Origin: an uncultured Bacteroidales bacterium
GTDB taxonomy: Bacteria > Bacteroidota > Bacteroidia > Bacteroidales > P3
DNA: 64,000 nt
Direction of reading: 5' to 3'
Assembly (NCBI GenBank): GCA_947168665.1
Contig: CAMVMX010000001.1
Location: 124,001-188,000, forward strand
Of the stretch, positions 1 to 8,533 are shown piece by piece. Numbering within the stretch: position 1 is the first letter of the stretch; every line of letters begins with the position of its first letter. The notes beneath the pieces were generated by a model. That model saw only the letters and a list, made by a program, of their open reading frames with translations. It was not told the origin of the DNA and ran no database searches. The position numbers and the translations under genes are program-made.

Positions 1-175
1 CGTCACCGTCCAAGGGCTGCAAAACCAGTCGCTGGCCATCTACGACCTCATGGGTCGCGCCATAGCCCGCAGCGACGGCCGCCAAAGCGGCACACTCACC
101 TTCCAACTGCCCCACACCGGCATCTACCTCCTCCGCATCGGCGACGACAAACCCATCAAAATCTTCATCCATTAG
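1..175 (+). CDS. C-terminal end of a T9SS-secreted protein (partial)
   Basis: This is the last 57 codons of a gene that enters from the left edge, reading in the frame that starts at base 2 and stopping at TAG 173-175. The tail contains LAIYDLMGRAIA, then THTGIYLLRI-like residues (HTGIYLLRIGDD) and a basic/hydrophobic end. That is the layout of the type A T9SS sorting domain, a small beta-sandwich that targets cargo through the outer-membrane type IX translocon and is then removed. The cargo domain lies outside the window, so its activity cannot be named. A strong terminator follows at once, so this is the last gene of its transcript. Confidence 0.8.
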   Translation, partial: VTVQGLQNQSLAIYDLMGRAIARSDGRQSGTLTFQLPHTGIYLLRIGDDKPIKIFIH

Positions 176-200
176 CCACTGCCACACCCGGCATACCCCC

Positions 201-235
201 AGAGAGACACGCCCGCGCGTGTCTCTCTTTTTTTT
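201..235 (+). terminator. Rho-independent terminator after the T9SS protein
   Basis: Perfect 12-bp stem (201-212 with 217-228), a 4-nt loop and a run of eight T (228-235). It lies 25 nt after the stop codon of the upstream gene. Confidence 0.9.
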
Positions 236-532
236 CACCCCGCAACCCCGGCCACCACGCCCTCGCTCCGCCCGTAGGGCGGCAAAAGCCTTCCCAAGGG
301 ATCGGACTCAGACGCAGGGGGGCCATTGAAATGGTGGCGAACAACCACAAAAAGGGCATAGGACGAGCGAGCCTGGAGCGAAGCCCGCCACACCCATCCG
401 GCGCGCGGAAACGGCCTCAAAATGGATCAACCTACATCAAAAACACAGGCCCGGCGCAACGCCGGGCAACAAAAAAAGGGTCCCCGCGACAACCGAAAGA
501 AAAAAAACTAAGAATTATTCAGAAAAAAACCG
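236..532. other. Long intergenic stretch with two GC hairpins, no credible gene
   Basis: About 300 bases between the terminator and the gcvT promoter. It holds two perfect GC hairpins, 268-282 (6-bp arms, loop GTA) and 449-467 (8-bp arms, loop CAA). Open frames exist on both strands here but show no family resemblance, signal peptide or ribosome-binding context. The hairpins may be transcript ends or small repeats; no function is clear. Confidence 0.5.
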
Positions 533-540
533 TATATTTG
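533..540 (+). promoter_or_regulatory. Predicted -7 box for gcvT
   Basis: TATATTTG matches the Bacteroidetes consensus TAnnTTTG. It gives a leader of about 55 nt before the ATG at 600. Confidence 0.55.
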
Positions 541-599
541 TAAGTTCAACAGAACGGCAATTTAAAGCATAAATAATAATAAATCAAACAATTAATATA

Positions 600-1706
600 A
601 TGAAGACAACCCCTTACACAGACCTCCACATTTCACTTGGAGCCAAGATGGCCGAATTTGCAGGCTATAACATGCCTATCCAGTACACCGGCCTGGTCGA
701 AGAACACAACAATGTCCGCAACAATGTCGGCGTGTTCGACGTGAGCCACATGGGCGAGTTCCGCGCCAAAGGCCCCGTGGCCAAACATTTCATGCAGTAC
801 GTCACGGTCAACGACGTCGAAGCCCTCACCGACGGCAAGGTGCAGTACACCTGTCTGCCCAACGGCCAGGGCGGCATCGTGGACGACATGCTGGTCTACC
901 GCGTCAAGGACGACGAGTATTTCATGGTGCCCAACGCCGCCAACATCGACAAGGACTGGGCCTGGATGAGCCAGATAGCCGACAAGATGGGCATGAAGCT
1001 GGGCGAAGACTTCGTCAACGAGAGCGAACAGTGGGCACAGCTCGCCGTGCAGGGTCCCAACGCCCTTAAGGCTATGCAGAAACTGACCAGCGAGAACATC
1101 GTCGACATGGAGTACTACACCTTCAAAATCCTGACTTTTGCAGGTGTTGAGAACATCATCCTCTCCACCACGGGCTACACCGGCGCCGGCGGATGCGAGA
1201 TTTACATCCCCGCTGCCAAGGCCATCGACGTGTGGAACGCCGTGTTCGAAGCCGGCAAAGAGTATGGCATCATGCCCGCCGGTCTCGGCTGCCGCGACAC
1301 CCTCCGTCTGGAGAAAGGTTTCTGCCTCTATGGCCACGAGATGGACGACACCATCAGCCCCCTCGAGGCTCCGCTGGCATGGATCACCAAGCTGAAAGCC
1401 GAGAACAACTCTTTCATCAACAAGGAGCTTTTCCTGGCCCAGAAGGCCGCCGGCGTGAAGCGCAAAATTGCCGGCTTTGAGATGGTCGACCGCGGCATCG
1501 CCCGCAACGGCTACGAGGTGTGCAATGCCGAGGGCAAGTGCATCGGCGAGGTGCGCAGCGGCAGCCCCAGCCCCAGCACCGGCAAGAACATCGGCACCGC
1601 CCTGCTCTGCGCCGAGTATGCCAAGACCGGCACGGAGATTTACATCAAAATCCGCGAGAAACTGGTGAAAGCCATCACCGTGAAAATGCCTTTCTACGAG
1701 GGCTAA
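600..1706 (+). CDS. gcvT: Glycine cleavage system T protein (aminomethyltransferase)
   Basis: 368 residues, normal length for GcvT. It transfers the methylene group from the aminomethyl-lipoyl arm of H protein to tetrahydrofolate, releasing ammonia, in the cytoplasmic glycine cleavage complex. Visible family marks are the N-terminal FAGYNMPIQY and FDVSHMGEF, the central TGYTGAGGCEIY glycine-rich strand, and GLGCRDTLRLEKGFCLYGHE. The C-terminal barrel domain contains GEVRSGSPSPSTGKNIGTA, as in the folate-binding family. The ATG at 600 is preceded by an AT-rich leader and a TAnnTTTG box. It stands alone: a terminator follows, and gcvH/gcvP are not in the window, which is common in Bacteroidetes. 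Confidence 0.96.
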   Translation: MKTTPYTDLHISLGAKMAEFAGYNMPIQYTGLVEEHNNVRNNVGVFDVSHMGEFRAKGPVAKHFMQYVTVNDVEALTDGKVQYTCLPNGQGGIVDDMLVYRVKDDEYFMVPNAANIDKDWAWMSQIADKMGMKLGEDFVNESEQWAQLAVQGPNALKAMQKLTSENIVDMEYYTFKILTFAGVENIILSTTGYTGAGGCEIYIPAAKAIDVWNAVFEAGKEYGIMPAGLGCRDTLRLEKGFCLYGHEMDDTISPLEAPLAWITKLKAENNSFINKELFLAQKAAGVKRKIAGFEMVDRGIARNGYEVCNAEGKCIGEVRSGSPSPSTGKNIGTALLCAEYAKTGTEIYIKIREKLVKAITVKMPFYEG

Positions 1707-1735
1707 TCCTCAGCCAGTCTTATAGCTGAAATCAA

Positions 1736-1772
1736 CGAGGGTCTGCACCGCATGGTGCAGACCCTCGTTTTT
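1736..1772 (+). terminator. Rho-independent terminator of gcvT
   Basis: Perfect 14-bp stem (1736-1749 with 1754-1767), GCAT loop, then five T. It begins 30 nt after the gcvT stop. Confidence 0.93.
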
Positions 1773-1911
1773 CTGTCAACAACTTTATGGATTGATATTG
1801 ACTAATGGCGTTGTGAGATGCAGAGGACCGGGAATTGCCGCGATACACGGCCGGCATGGCTTGCGCCTGAATCCTTTTTCAGCCCTGCATCAGGTTGCCG
1901 GGTGCGGATGG

Positions 1912-2337
1912 TCAATCGTCGACGTGGGTGACGCGGCCCTGCATGTCGAACTGGATTTCGAGACCATTGGTGAGTTTCACTTCGTACCCTCTGATCATCT
2001 TTTCACATTCGATGATGAGTTGTTTTGGGTAGCGGTTCACCACATAGCGGGTGATGTAGCCAGGCACCAGGGTGACGGGCAGGCCGTCGATGCACTTCAT
2101 TTCTTTCCATACGCCTTTGCTGTCGAACTCGATGAGTGTGCCGTCGCTGAGGAGGACTTCATACTCTCTGCCGTCGATGAAGGCGTGGTCGATGACGCAT
2201 GAGGGCCAGTGCTTCTGGATGAGTTCTGTGGCGGCCTTGGGCAGACGTTCAGGATCGATGGTACGTTTGTCGGTGCTAGCCCAAAGGCTGCTTCCCATCA
2301 TAACAATTGTCAAAAGTGCAAGGATGATTTTTTTCAT
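1912..2337 (-). CDS. Exported PepSY-like (BLIP-fold) protein
   Basis: 141 residues with a clear signal peptide (MKKIILALLTIVMMGSSLWAS). The mature part has two similar ~60-residue units, each with a helix and a strand pair: LPKAATELIQKHWPS then YEVLLSDGTLIEFDSKGVW, and ITRYVVNRYPKQ then YEVKLTNGLEIQFDMQGRV. This is the layout of the PepSY-like putative beta-lactamase-inhibitor-like family found in Bacteroides periplasmic and surface proteins. Binding partner is unknown. The ATG at 2337 is chosen because it begins the signal peptide. It is followed by 140 bases without a gene before the gcvT terminator. Confidence 0.75.
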   Translation of the reverse strand: MKKIILALLTIVMMGSSLWASTDKRTIDPERLPKAATELIQKHWPSCVIDHAFIDGREYEVLLSDGTLIEFDSKGVWKEMKCIDGLPVTLVPGYITRYVVNRYPKQLIIECEKMIRGYEVKLTNGLEIQFDMQGRVTHVDD

Positions 2338-2436
2338 ATTGTTTGTTGTATTGAAGGGTTTATTATGTGTATTAATGTTATCGGGTTGATGTTTTCTGTA
2401 ATGGGTGCGGAGAGTGAAAACCGCTGTGGGCTGTTG

Positions 2437-3777
2437 CTATTTGTTGAACTTGAGTGGCATGGCGGTGCTTTGGCCGGCAGGCATCCCGTTGAGGAACACT
2501 TGGCGCAGCTGTGTGTGGAGGGTTTGCCCTTCGAGAGGGCTCCAGCCGCATTTGTAGAGCAGGTTCTGGCGGGTGATTGTGTATTCGCCGGGTTCGAGGA
2601 TGGCGAGGTCGGCCCAGTAGCCGGGACGGATGTAGCCACGCTCGGCAATGCCGAATATCTCAGCAGGGTTGTGGCACATTTTGTAGACCAGCAGGGGAAG
2701 CCATTCGTGAAGCACCTCGTCGTGGTCGGGACGCTGGGTTGCGGCGGGGCTGAAGAAGCCTTCCACCATCATCTGCAGCGAGTGCTGGATGCTGGGGATA
2801 CCGCCGGGGGCATCGAAATAGCGTTGCTCCTTCTCGGCCAGTGTGTGAGGCGCGTGGTCGGTGGCGATGGTGTCCAGCACCCCGTCAAACAGGCCGCCCC
2901 ACAGGGCCAGACGGTCGTCGTTGCTCTTGATGGCCGGGTTGCATTTGATGAGGTTGCCCAGCTCGGCATAGTCGCGGTCGTCGAACCAAAGGTGATTGGG
3001 GGTCACCTCGGCGGTGAGGCATTTCTGCCGCAGGGGCATGTTGCTGAAGAGGGATAGTTCGGTGGCGGTGCTCACGTGGGCAATGTGCAGCCGGGTGCCG
3101 TACTTGCGGGCCCGCTCGACGGCTTTGTAGGTGGATACGAAACAGGCTTCGCGGCTGCGGATTTTGGGGTGCAGCGCGGCGGTCTCGCCTTCGCGGCCGG
3201 CAAACTCCATCTTGTAGTTTCGGAGATTGGATTGTATGATGCTCTCGTCCTCGCAGTGGGCCACGATAAGTTTGCGGCTCTCGCCGAAAAGGCGGTCGAG
3301 AATGTCGGCTTTGTTGACGAGCATGTTGCCTGTGCTGCTGCCGAGAAAAAGCTTGATGGCGGCATAGCGCAGCGGGTCGACGGCAAGGAGCTGGTCAATA
3401 TTGTCGTTGGTGGCACCGAGCATGAAGCCATAGTTTACCGCACTCCGGCTTTGGGCTATTTGCTCTTTGGCTTCCAGTTCGGCAAGTGAGACGGTCTGCG
3501 GAAGGGTGTTGGGCATGTCGATGACGGATGTCACCCCACCGGCCAAGGCTGCACGGCTCTCGGTGGCGAAATCGGCTTTGGCGGGGAATCCGGGGTCGCG
3601 GAAGTGTACGTGAGTGTCAATCACTCCGGGCAGGATGTAGCACCCGTCGGCCTCGAAGGTCTGGGGGTTGTGGAGCGCGCCCTCATCCTCCACCAGCCGA
3701 CCACAGTGCACGTATAGGTCGCGCCGGGTCATGGTGCCTTCGTTTACCACTATGCCATTCCTGATGATGTAGTCCAT
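2437..3777 (-). CDS. pyrC: Dihydroorotase
   Basis: 446 residues, typical of class I dihydroorotase. It cyclises N-carbamoyl-aspartate to dihydroorotate in pyrimidine synthesis, in the cytosol. The first metal site is DTHVHFRDPG near residue 55, followed by ESRAALAGGVTSVIDMPNT. The bridging lysine region (AAIKLFLGSSTGNML), the metal-binding histidines of VAHCEDES and LHIAHVSTA, and the catalytic aspartate of TIATDHAPHT are all present. Allantoinase shares the fold, but the DMPNT/GSSTG motifs fit dihydroorotase. No other pyr gene is adjacent. Confidence 0.93.
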   Translation of the reverse strand: MDYIIRNGIVVNEGTMTRRDLYVHCGRLVEDEGALHNPQTFEADGCYILPGVIDTHVHFRDPGFPAKADFATESRAALAGGVTSVIDMPNTLPQTVSLAELEAKEQIAQSRSAVNYGFMLGATNDNIDQLLAVDPLRYAAIKLFLGSSTGNMLVNKADILDRLFGESRKLIVAHCEDESIIQSNLRNYKMEFAGREGETAALHPKIRSREACFVSTYKAVERARKYGTRLHIAHVSTATELSLFSNMPLRQKCLTAEVTPNHLWFDDRDYAELGNLIKCNPAIKSNDDRLALWGGLFDGVLDTIATDHAPHTLAEKEQRYFDAPGGIPSIQHSLQMMVEGFFSPAATQRPDHDEVLHEWLPLLVYKMCHNPAEIFGIAERGYIRPGYWADLAILEPGEYTITRQNLLYKCGWSPLEGQTLHTQLRQVFLNGMPAGQSTAMPLKFNK

Positions 3778-3828
3778 TCTGGATGTGTTATTGAGTTGAC
3801 TTATGCATGTGTTGGTTTGTTTTTACCC

Positions 3829-3844
3829 CGTCAGCCTACTGACG
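3829..3844 (-). other. Small hairpin between WG-repeat gene and pyrC
   Basis: Six-bp stem with CCTA loop in the 114-bp gap. It lacks a T tract on the minus strand, so it is at best a weak transcript end for the WG-repeat gene. Confidence 0.35.
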
Positions 3845-3891
3845 AGACACACGCACTCACAAATTAACGCATTGAGTTCGACGAAGTGAAG

Positions 3892-5268
3892 TCAGAACTT
3901 CTTCTTGGCGCCCCACTGGCGGGCGGCCACGTAGGCATCGGCCGAGTTGTTGTAGATGGGTTTCACCACAAACTGACCGGTGTGGTCGATACAGCCCCAG
4001 CGGCCCTCTTCTTTGGCGGGGGCCACACGGTTGTTCCAAGTATTGATGAAGGGCTTGGCATCCTCCAGTCGGGGCTGGATTACCCACTCGCCCTCGAAGT
4101 CGACATAGCCCCAATGGCCAGTGGTGGGGTCTTGTATGGGGTAGAGCCAGTGGCCCAGTTCGGCCTCCTCAATCCCTTTTTGGTTGTCGTCCCACTCCTT
4201 GCCGGCCTTGGCTGCCTCGCTGCTGAGGGTGAAGACTGGTTTGGAGAGCAGACGCCCGTCCTCGTGGATGCTGGCCCAGAGACCGTTCTCGCATTTGGCG
4301 GTGGCGAAGAGTCCAGTGTCGTTGGGGAAACGGGACACTTCGAGGAATGTGGGCTGGATGGCCCATGAGCCATCGGCTTTCACCCAACCCCAAAGGGCGG
4401 TATCGGTGCGCATTTCGGGCAGACGCCAGCCATCGATGTCGCGACCATGCTCAATCTGCGAAAGGGCATAGACACAGTCAGACTCGCGACTGAAGATGAA
4501 ATCGCTGATAACATTGCCATTGCGGTCGATATTGCCCCAACGGCCACCTTTGAGGGCTTGGGTGTAGATGTAGTTGTGCTCGCCGGAGAACTGGCGTACC
4601 ATGGCATATTGCGGCTGCACCACCCATCGACCCAAGTAGTTCACTATGCCCCACTGGTTCTCGTTGCGGGGATTGGTGACAGCTATGCGCCAAGTGTCGT
4701 AGTGCCGACCTACAATCCACTGGTGGCCGGCCTCGGTGGCATCTTCCATGCTCTCGAATATGTTGTTGATAATCAAAATACCCTTGGCATCGATGCAACC
4801 CCAGCGCCCGTCCATTTTGACAGGAGCAAAGCTCATGGGGTCGGTGCCATAGTACTTGCCCGCGCCCTCGTAGGAGGGTTCGAACTTCCATTGGCCATAG
4901 TAATTAACGAAACCCCATTTGTGGTCGGCGGGATTCTCGGCGGGATAAATCCATTTGCCGGGTTCATCAGCGGCATACCACTGGTCGCCAGCCTCCTGGG
5001 CCTCCTCCTGGGTGCGGAAGATGTTGCGTACAATCATGTTGCCAGCCTCGTCGATACAGCCCCAACGACCATCGTATTTGACGACAGCAAATTTGCGGTC
5101 CTGATGCTGGAAAGCAAAGGCCACTTGGAACTTTGGCGGTATCTGCCAGATGCCGTTGCTGTTTTTGTAACCATACTTCATGCCTATGTCATCGAAAGCC
5201 AATGTCTGTGCCAAAGCATTGCCCATCAGCATGAATGCAGTTGTAAGAATCAAGATGTATCGTTTCAT
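3892..5268 (-). CDS. Exported WG-repeat protein
   Basis: 458 residues with a signal peptide (MKRYILILTTAFMLMGNALAQ). The mature protein is almost entirely WG repeats. About ten units of ~35-45 residues can be counted from motifs such as RWGCIDEAGN, KWGFVNYYGQW, QWGIVNYLGRW, LWGWVKADGSW, HWGYVDFEGEW and RWGCIDHTGQF. Long and short units alternate, and the conserved pair is W-G followed by D/N-x-x-G. WG (KWG) repeats form beta-propeller-like or solenoid surfaces; no enzymatic residues were recognised. It has its own promoter at 5291-5298. Location should be periplasmic or outer membrane facing. Role unknown. Confidence 0.85.
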   Translation of the reverse strand: MKRYILILTTAFMLMGNALAQTLAFDDIGMKYGYKNSNGIWQIPPKFQVAFAFQHQDRKFAVVKYDGRWGCIDEAGNMIVRNIFRTQEEAQEAGDQWYAADEPGKWIYPAENPADHKWGFVNYYGQWKFEPSYEGAGKYYGTDPMSFAPVKMDGRWGCIDAKGILIINNIFESMEDATEAGHQWIVGRHYDTWRIAVTNPRNENQWGIVNYLGRWVVQPQYAMVRQFSGEHNYIYTQALKGGRWGNIDRNGNVISDFIFSRESDCVYALSQIEHGRDIDGWRLPEMRTDTALWGWVKADGSWAIQPTFLEVSRFPNDTGLFATAKCENGLWASIHEDGRLLSKPVFTLSSEAAKAGKEWDDNQKGIEEAELGHWLYPIQDPTTGHWGYVDFEGEWVIQPRLEDAKPFINTWNNRVAPAKEEGRWGCIDHTGQFVVKPIYNNSADAYVAARQWGAKKKF

Positions 5269-5290
5269 ATTTGTGCTATTTTCGAAATTG

Positions 5291-5298
5291 CAAAGATA
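5291..5298 (-). promoter_or_regulatory. Predicted -7 box for WG-repeat gene
   Basis: TATCTTTG on the minus strand, 22 nt upstream of the ATG, matching TAnnTTTG. Confidence 0.6.
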
Positions 5299-5486
5299 CA
5301 GATTTTTTTTTGATTAATAAAAAATTATCGCGCGATGGTATCAAAAGCATGTTCAGTCACCCGTCTGGAATCTTGCCAGGGCGGTCATCGCCTCCGCCTC
5401 GCGACGTGGAGAGTGTCCCCTGGATGTTCCGTTTCCCTCTTTAGTATGCAGTTCGGCACAAAGATTGCATCAAGATTCAAAAAGGG

Positions 5487-6707
5487 TCATCTGTGGGGTG
5501 CCAAGGCATGGTAACGGCGCGTCGACCACGTCTGCACCAACAGGACAAGCCCGATGGCAACCCCGACAGCATAGGGGGCCGTGGCGATGGGGATGAGCCG
5601 GGACAAGGGAGTGACGATGAGAGGCGACAGGAACTGCCCCAAATAAAGTGCGGCCGAAATCAAAGGCATCACTGTGGTGGCGGCATCTTTGCCCCCTTTG
5701 ATGGAGGCAATTGTGTTAAGGTAAGGCACCCCTACCCCGTTGGCCACCCCAAGCAGTGCCGAGCCAACGACAAGAAAGGGCAGCCCCGCGCCACAGGCCA
5801 GCACGGCATAGCCAGACATGAACCCCAGGGGAGCGATGTATTTGACCCGGCCGGGAATCCGTTTCATCAACTGGCCAAAACCAAGCCCTATGACAAAAGC
5901 CACCAAGTCGAGCCCCACCATGATGAGGGTAACGGTGTGGCTGTCGGCGCTCCCCCTTTCGGCCGAAATGATGGCAAAATTGGTGGGGTAGATGAAAAAC
6001 AGCAGCATCACCAACAACATGCCCACAACCGAAGGGGCGAAACGTAGCAACGATTTGAAGGGATGGCCAGGATGTTTGCGGGCTTTGGTGGTGCCTGTCT
6101 CGCTCTCGTAATAGTCAGGCGAATGGTCGAGCGAGGGGTTGGTGTTAAGCTGCACATTGGGCAGGAACAAGACCACCAGCAGCAATGCCGGCAGGGCAAG
6201 CAAGTAGACGAGGAAAGAGAAGTTCCATCCCATGCCGGCCAGAATGCCGCTCAGCAGGGTGGCCACCACACCGCCCATCTGATTCATGGCCGCCGAAAGG
6301 CCCATGAGCCGCGCCTGCTCCTGTGGCGGGAAAAAATAGGCCAGCAGCCCCGTGGAAAGCGGCATGACCATGCCGACACTCACTCCCAGCAGGGCACGCA
6401 AGGCAAGCAGCAGCCAGATGTTGTCGACAAAAAAGGCGCCCGCACCTGCCAGCACGTAGAGACACAAGCCCACGGTGGCAAGGGTGCGGGTCTTCATCCA
6501 TCGGCAGAGCCTGCTGAATGCCAGATTGGTGGCCACGATAAAGAGGGCTGGCAAGCTCACAATGAGCTGCACGGTGAGATTGCCGTAAGAGGCAAAATGG
6601 TTGTGGATTTCACCCAAAGCGGGTGCCATGGCTGCTCCGGCCATCACGGTCAGCAGCGAGATGGACAATACGGTGTAGGTAAGCCTACTGTTAGTTGCTT
6701 TTTTCAT
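5487..6707 (-). CDS. MFS transporter (drug/metabolite efflux type)
   Basis: 406 residues, 12 hydrophobic segments, the length of a drug:H+ antiporter of the major facilitator superfamily. The loop between TM2 and TM3 has LCRWMKTRTLATVGL, a weak form of the MFS motif A, and TM4/TM5 contain RALLGVSVGMVMPLSTGLLAY and GLSAAMNQMGGVVATLLSG (motif C-like). A hydrophilic loop near residues 190-215 (DYYESETGTTKARKH) separates the two halves. Substrate cannot be predicted. Monocistronic, with a 107-nt leader from the box at 6815-6822. Confidence 0.85.
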   Translation of the reverse strand: MKKATNSRLTYTVLSISLLTVMAGAAMAPALGEIHNHFASYGNLTVQLIVSLPALFIVATNLAFSRLCRWMKTRTLATVGLCLYVLAGAGAFFVDNIWLLLALRALLGVSVGMVMPLSTGLLAYFFPPQEQARLMGLSAAMNQMGGVVATLLSGILAGMGWNFSFLVYLLALPALLLVVLFLPNVQLNTNPSLDHSPDYYESETGTTKARKHPGHPFKSLLRFAPSVVGMLLVMLLFFIYPTNFAIISAERGSADSHTVTLIMVGLDLVAFVIGLGFGQLMKRIPGRVKYIAPLGFMSGYAVLACGAGLPFLVVGSALLGVANGVGVPYLNTIASIKGGKDAATTVMPLISAALYLGQFLSPLIVTPLSRLIPIATAPYAVGVAIGLVLLVQTWSTRRYHALAPHR

Positions 6708-6814
6708 AGCGGTAAGTATTAATTAAAAACGGGGGAGTTGTCGGCTCTACCAAGCCGCTTAATCACCAGCTATCCACCATATTATCATCGGAAGACCTTG
6801 GCAATTTTGCAATG

Positions 6815-6822
6815 CAAAGATA
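6815..6822 (-). promoter_or_regulatory. Predicted -7 box for the MFS gene
   Basis: TATCTTTG on the minus strand followed by GCATTGC. It leaves a ~100-nt leader before the ATG at 6707. Confidence 0.5.
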
Positions 6823-6969
6823 CGAAAAAAAAGCGACCTGACTCTTTTTTTCTTCTCAGAAAGAGAATAAAAAAAAGCCCGCCGAAAGTGCCAAGACGGC
6901 AAGGTCAGGGGAACAAAAGAGGAGCCTACTGCAGACTGCAAACCCGGCGGAGCGGTCGGGTAAAGGAAA

Positions 6970-7001
6970 AGGTCTTCCACTTTTTGTACAGTGGAAGACC
7001 T
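6970..7001 (-). terminator. Terminator of the transglutaminase operon
   Basis: 11-bp inverted repeat (6970-6980 with 6991-7001) around a 10-nt loop, followed on the minus strand by TTTT CC TTT. It sits 12 nt after the stop of the 28-residue peptide gene. The stretch 6823-6969 shows no gene. Confidence 0.75.
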
Positions 7002-7012
7002 GAATGTTGGTT

Positions 7013-7099
7013 CTATTTCTTTTTCTTACGAGTGTCGAAATAGAGCATGCCGGCAGTCCAGAGGGCGGCACAGATGAGTGCCCACAATGCGCTGCTCAT
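7013..7099 (-). CDS. 28-residue single-pass membrane peptide, coupled to the upstream gene
   Basis: A short frame reading M-S-S-A-L-W-A-L-I-C, then a hydrophobic stretch ending GMLYF, and a tail DTRKKKK. It has one membrane segment (about residues 4-21) and a strongly positive C-terminus, predicting an N-out/C-in inner-membrane peptide. Its ATG (7099-7097) overlaps the TGA of the preceding gene as ATGA, which suggests translational coupling, and a terminator follows 12 nt after its stop. That position makes it likely to be a real gene although it is below usual length cut-offs. Function unknown; a small partner of the transglutaminase-like protein is a guess. Confidence 0.6.
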   Translation of the reverse strand: MSSALWALICAALWTAGMLYFDTRKKKK

Positions 7100-8505
7100 A
7101 GGCTGAAGAAGAGTTGGCGGTGGCTGTTCCAGTCAATCATCAGCTGTCGGAAGTCGGAATAGTCGGCACGGGTGATGAGGGCTTTGCGCAGCCGCAGACT
7201 GCGGGTGACCAACAGACGGCGACCCTTCTGCTTGACGATAATGTTGATGCTGCCGACATTGCGGTTATATTCGATATTGACATCGCCGCCTATCAGTTTA
7301 GCACCCTTTGGAAGTTCCATCGTATAGTGGTAGAACTCTGTGGTGGCGCGGGCCTGGAGATCTGATGTCCGCGAAGCGTTAAGCTTGCTGGGGTCGATGT
7401 CGATGCCGCCTTTCTCCACCGGGAGGTTGATGCGGACGTAGTTGTCAACTATAGTGTCAGGCTCCCACTCAATGGTGCGGTCCACATAAATGGGGGCTGC
7501 CGCCACCGCGGCCGCATCGGCCTGTTCGCGCTCGGTCAGGAGGGGTGACTTGTCAGTGGCGTTGATGCGGTAGGTCAGGCCATCGACAACCACTTCCACT
7601 TCGAGCGGTCTGTCGCCAAACACGTTCAGGCTGTTGTCGACAATGCTGGCGCGGAAACCGGCCTGGTTAAGCATAGCTGCCAGCAGACCTGTCTTGTCAA
7701 TAGCGGTACCGCAATTGGAGGTGAAGACCTGGGCTGCGGGAGTCATGACATAATCCACACGGGCTGGGTCGACGGGGTTGAGGGTTACGTAATCGACCAC
7801 CCAGTTTCTGATGGCGGCCACATACTCTTTGCTGTTCGAGCTTTGCAGCGAGGCCAGCAGTTTGCCCGCCTCGGGCAGGGACTGCTCGGCAGTATAGACA
7901 GGCTTCTGCCCGAGCTGGAACTCGACATCAAAAGCTTTCTGTGCGGGCATATAGGGGTCATTGACCGTTTGGGCAATGTTGTTGTGCACCTCAGTATGGC
8001 CGTCGGCATAGCGGACCTCATAACGCTTGACGGGGCAGTCCTGAGCAAGGTTGAAACGCTCGACCAGGAAAGAGGTCCGGCGGCGCAGCGTGTAGTCCAG
8101 CACGATGGTACAGTTGTATTCCAGCGCGGTGTGGACAATGGCAAGTTCGGTGATGTGGTTGAGCCGTCCGCAGCGGACACACTCCGAAGGCAGCTGCTTG
8201 ATGAAGGCGTTGGGTGGGGTGTTCACCTTTATGCCGCCAGGACGGACAGTGTAGCACTCGTTGATAGTGAGACTTTCGAAGTCGGGGTTATAGGTGATGA
8301 ATGTCTCGCCTTTATCGGCATAGGCCGTGATGGCGCGGTTGCGCAACAGCACTAATTCTTTGCGGAAACGCAATTCCATCACGCTGTCGCCGATGGTTCT
8401 ATAGCTACGACGGATAAGATTATACTCGGCATCGGGCTGACGGGTCTGTCCAAAGGACGCTGCGACCGTGAGCAGCATTATGGCGGAAAGAACTATTTTT
8501 TTCAT
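7096..8505 (-). CDS. Exported transglutaminase-like protein with an incomplete triad
   Basis: 469 residues with a signal peptide (MKKIVLSAIMLLTVAASFGQ). The N-terminal half resembles DUF3857, a beta-sandwich found before transglutaminase-like domains. The transglutaminase-like core is near residues 240-330: the cysteine is in FTSNCGTAIDKTGLLAAML, and an aspartate in YRINATDKSPLL. The usual H-x-W-x-E-V strand between them reads LEVEVVVDG, so the catalytic histidine is not where expected. It may be a binding or structural relative, not an active enzyme. It lies 28 bp after a paralogue (8534-10447), most likely in one operon. Confidence 0.7.
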   Translation of the reverse strand: MKKIVLSAIMLLTVAASFGQTRQPDAEYNLIRRSYRTIGDSVMELRFRKELVLLRNRAITAYADKGETFITYNPDFESLTINECYTVRPGGIKVNTPPNAFIKQLPSECVRCGRLNHITELAIVHTALEYNCTIVLDYTLRRRTSFLVERFNLAQDCPVKRYEVRYADGHTEVHNNIAQTVNDPYMPAQKAFDVEFQLGQKPVYTAEQSLPEAGKLLASLQSSNSKEYVAAIRNWVVDYVTLNPVDPARVDYVMTPAAQVFTSNCGTAIDKTGLLAAMLNQAGFRASIVDNSLNVFGDRPLEVEVVVDGLTYRINATDKSPLLTEREQADAAAVAAAPIYVDRTIEWEPDTIVDNYVRINLPVEKGGIDIDPSKLNASRTSDLQARATTEFYHYTMELPKGAKLIGGDVNIEYNRNVGSINIIVKQKGRRLLVTRSLRLRKALITRADYSDFRQLMIDWNSHRQLFFSL

Positions 8506-8533
8506 AAGAAGCTCTCTTTATTTTGTCATTACT

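Noticed and set aside
331..543. 70-codon frame upstream of gcvT
   Set aside because: Basic low-complexity translation without ribosome-binding context, running into the gcvT promoter box.
5330..5486. Possible tRNA or small RNA in the gap between the WG-repeat and MFS genes
   Set aside because: No cloverleaf, T-loop consensus or hairpin-T pattern could be fitted on either strand.
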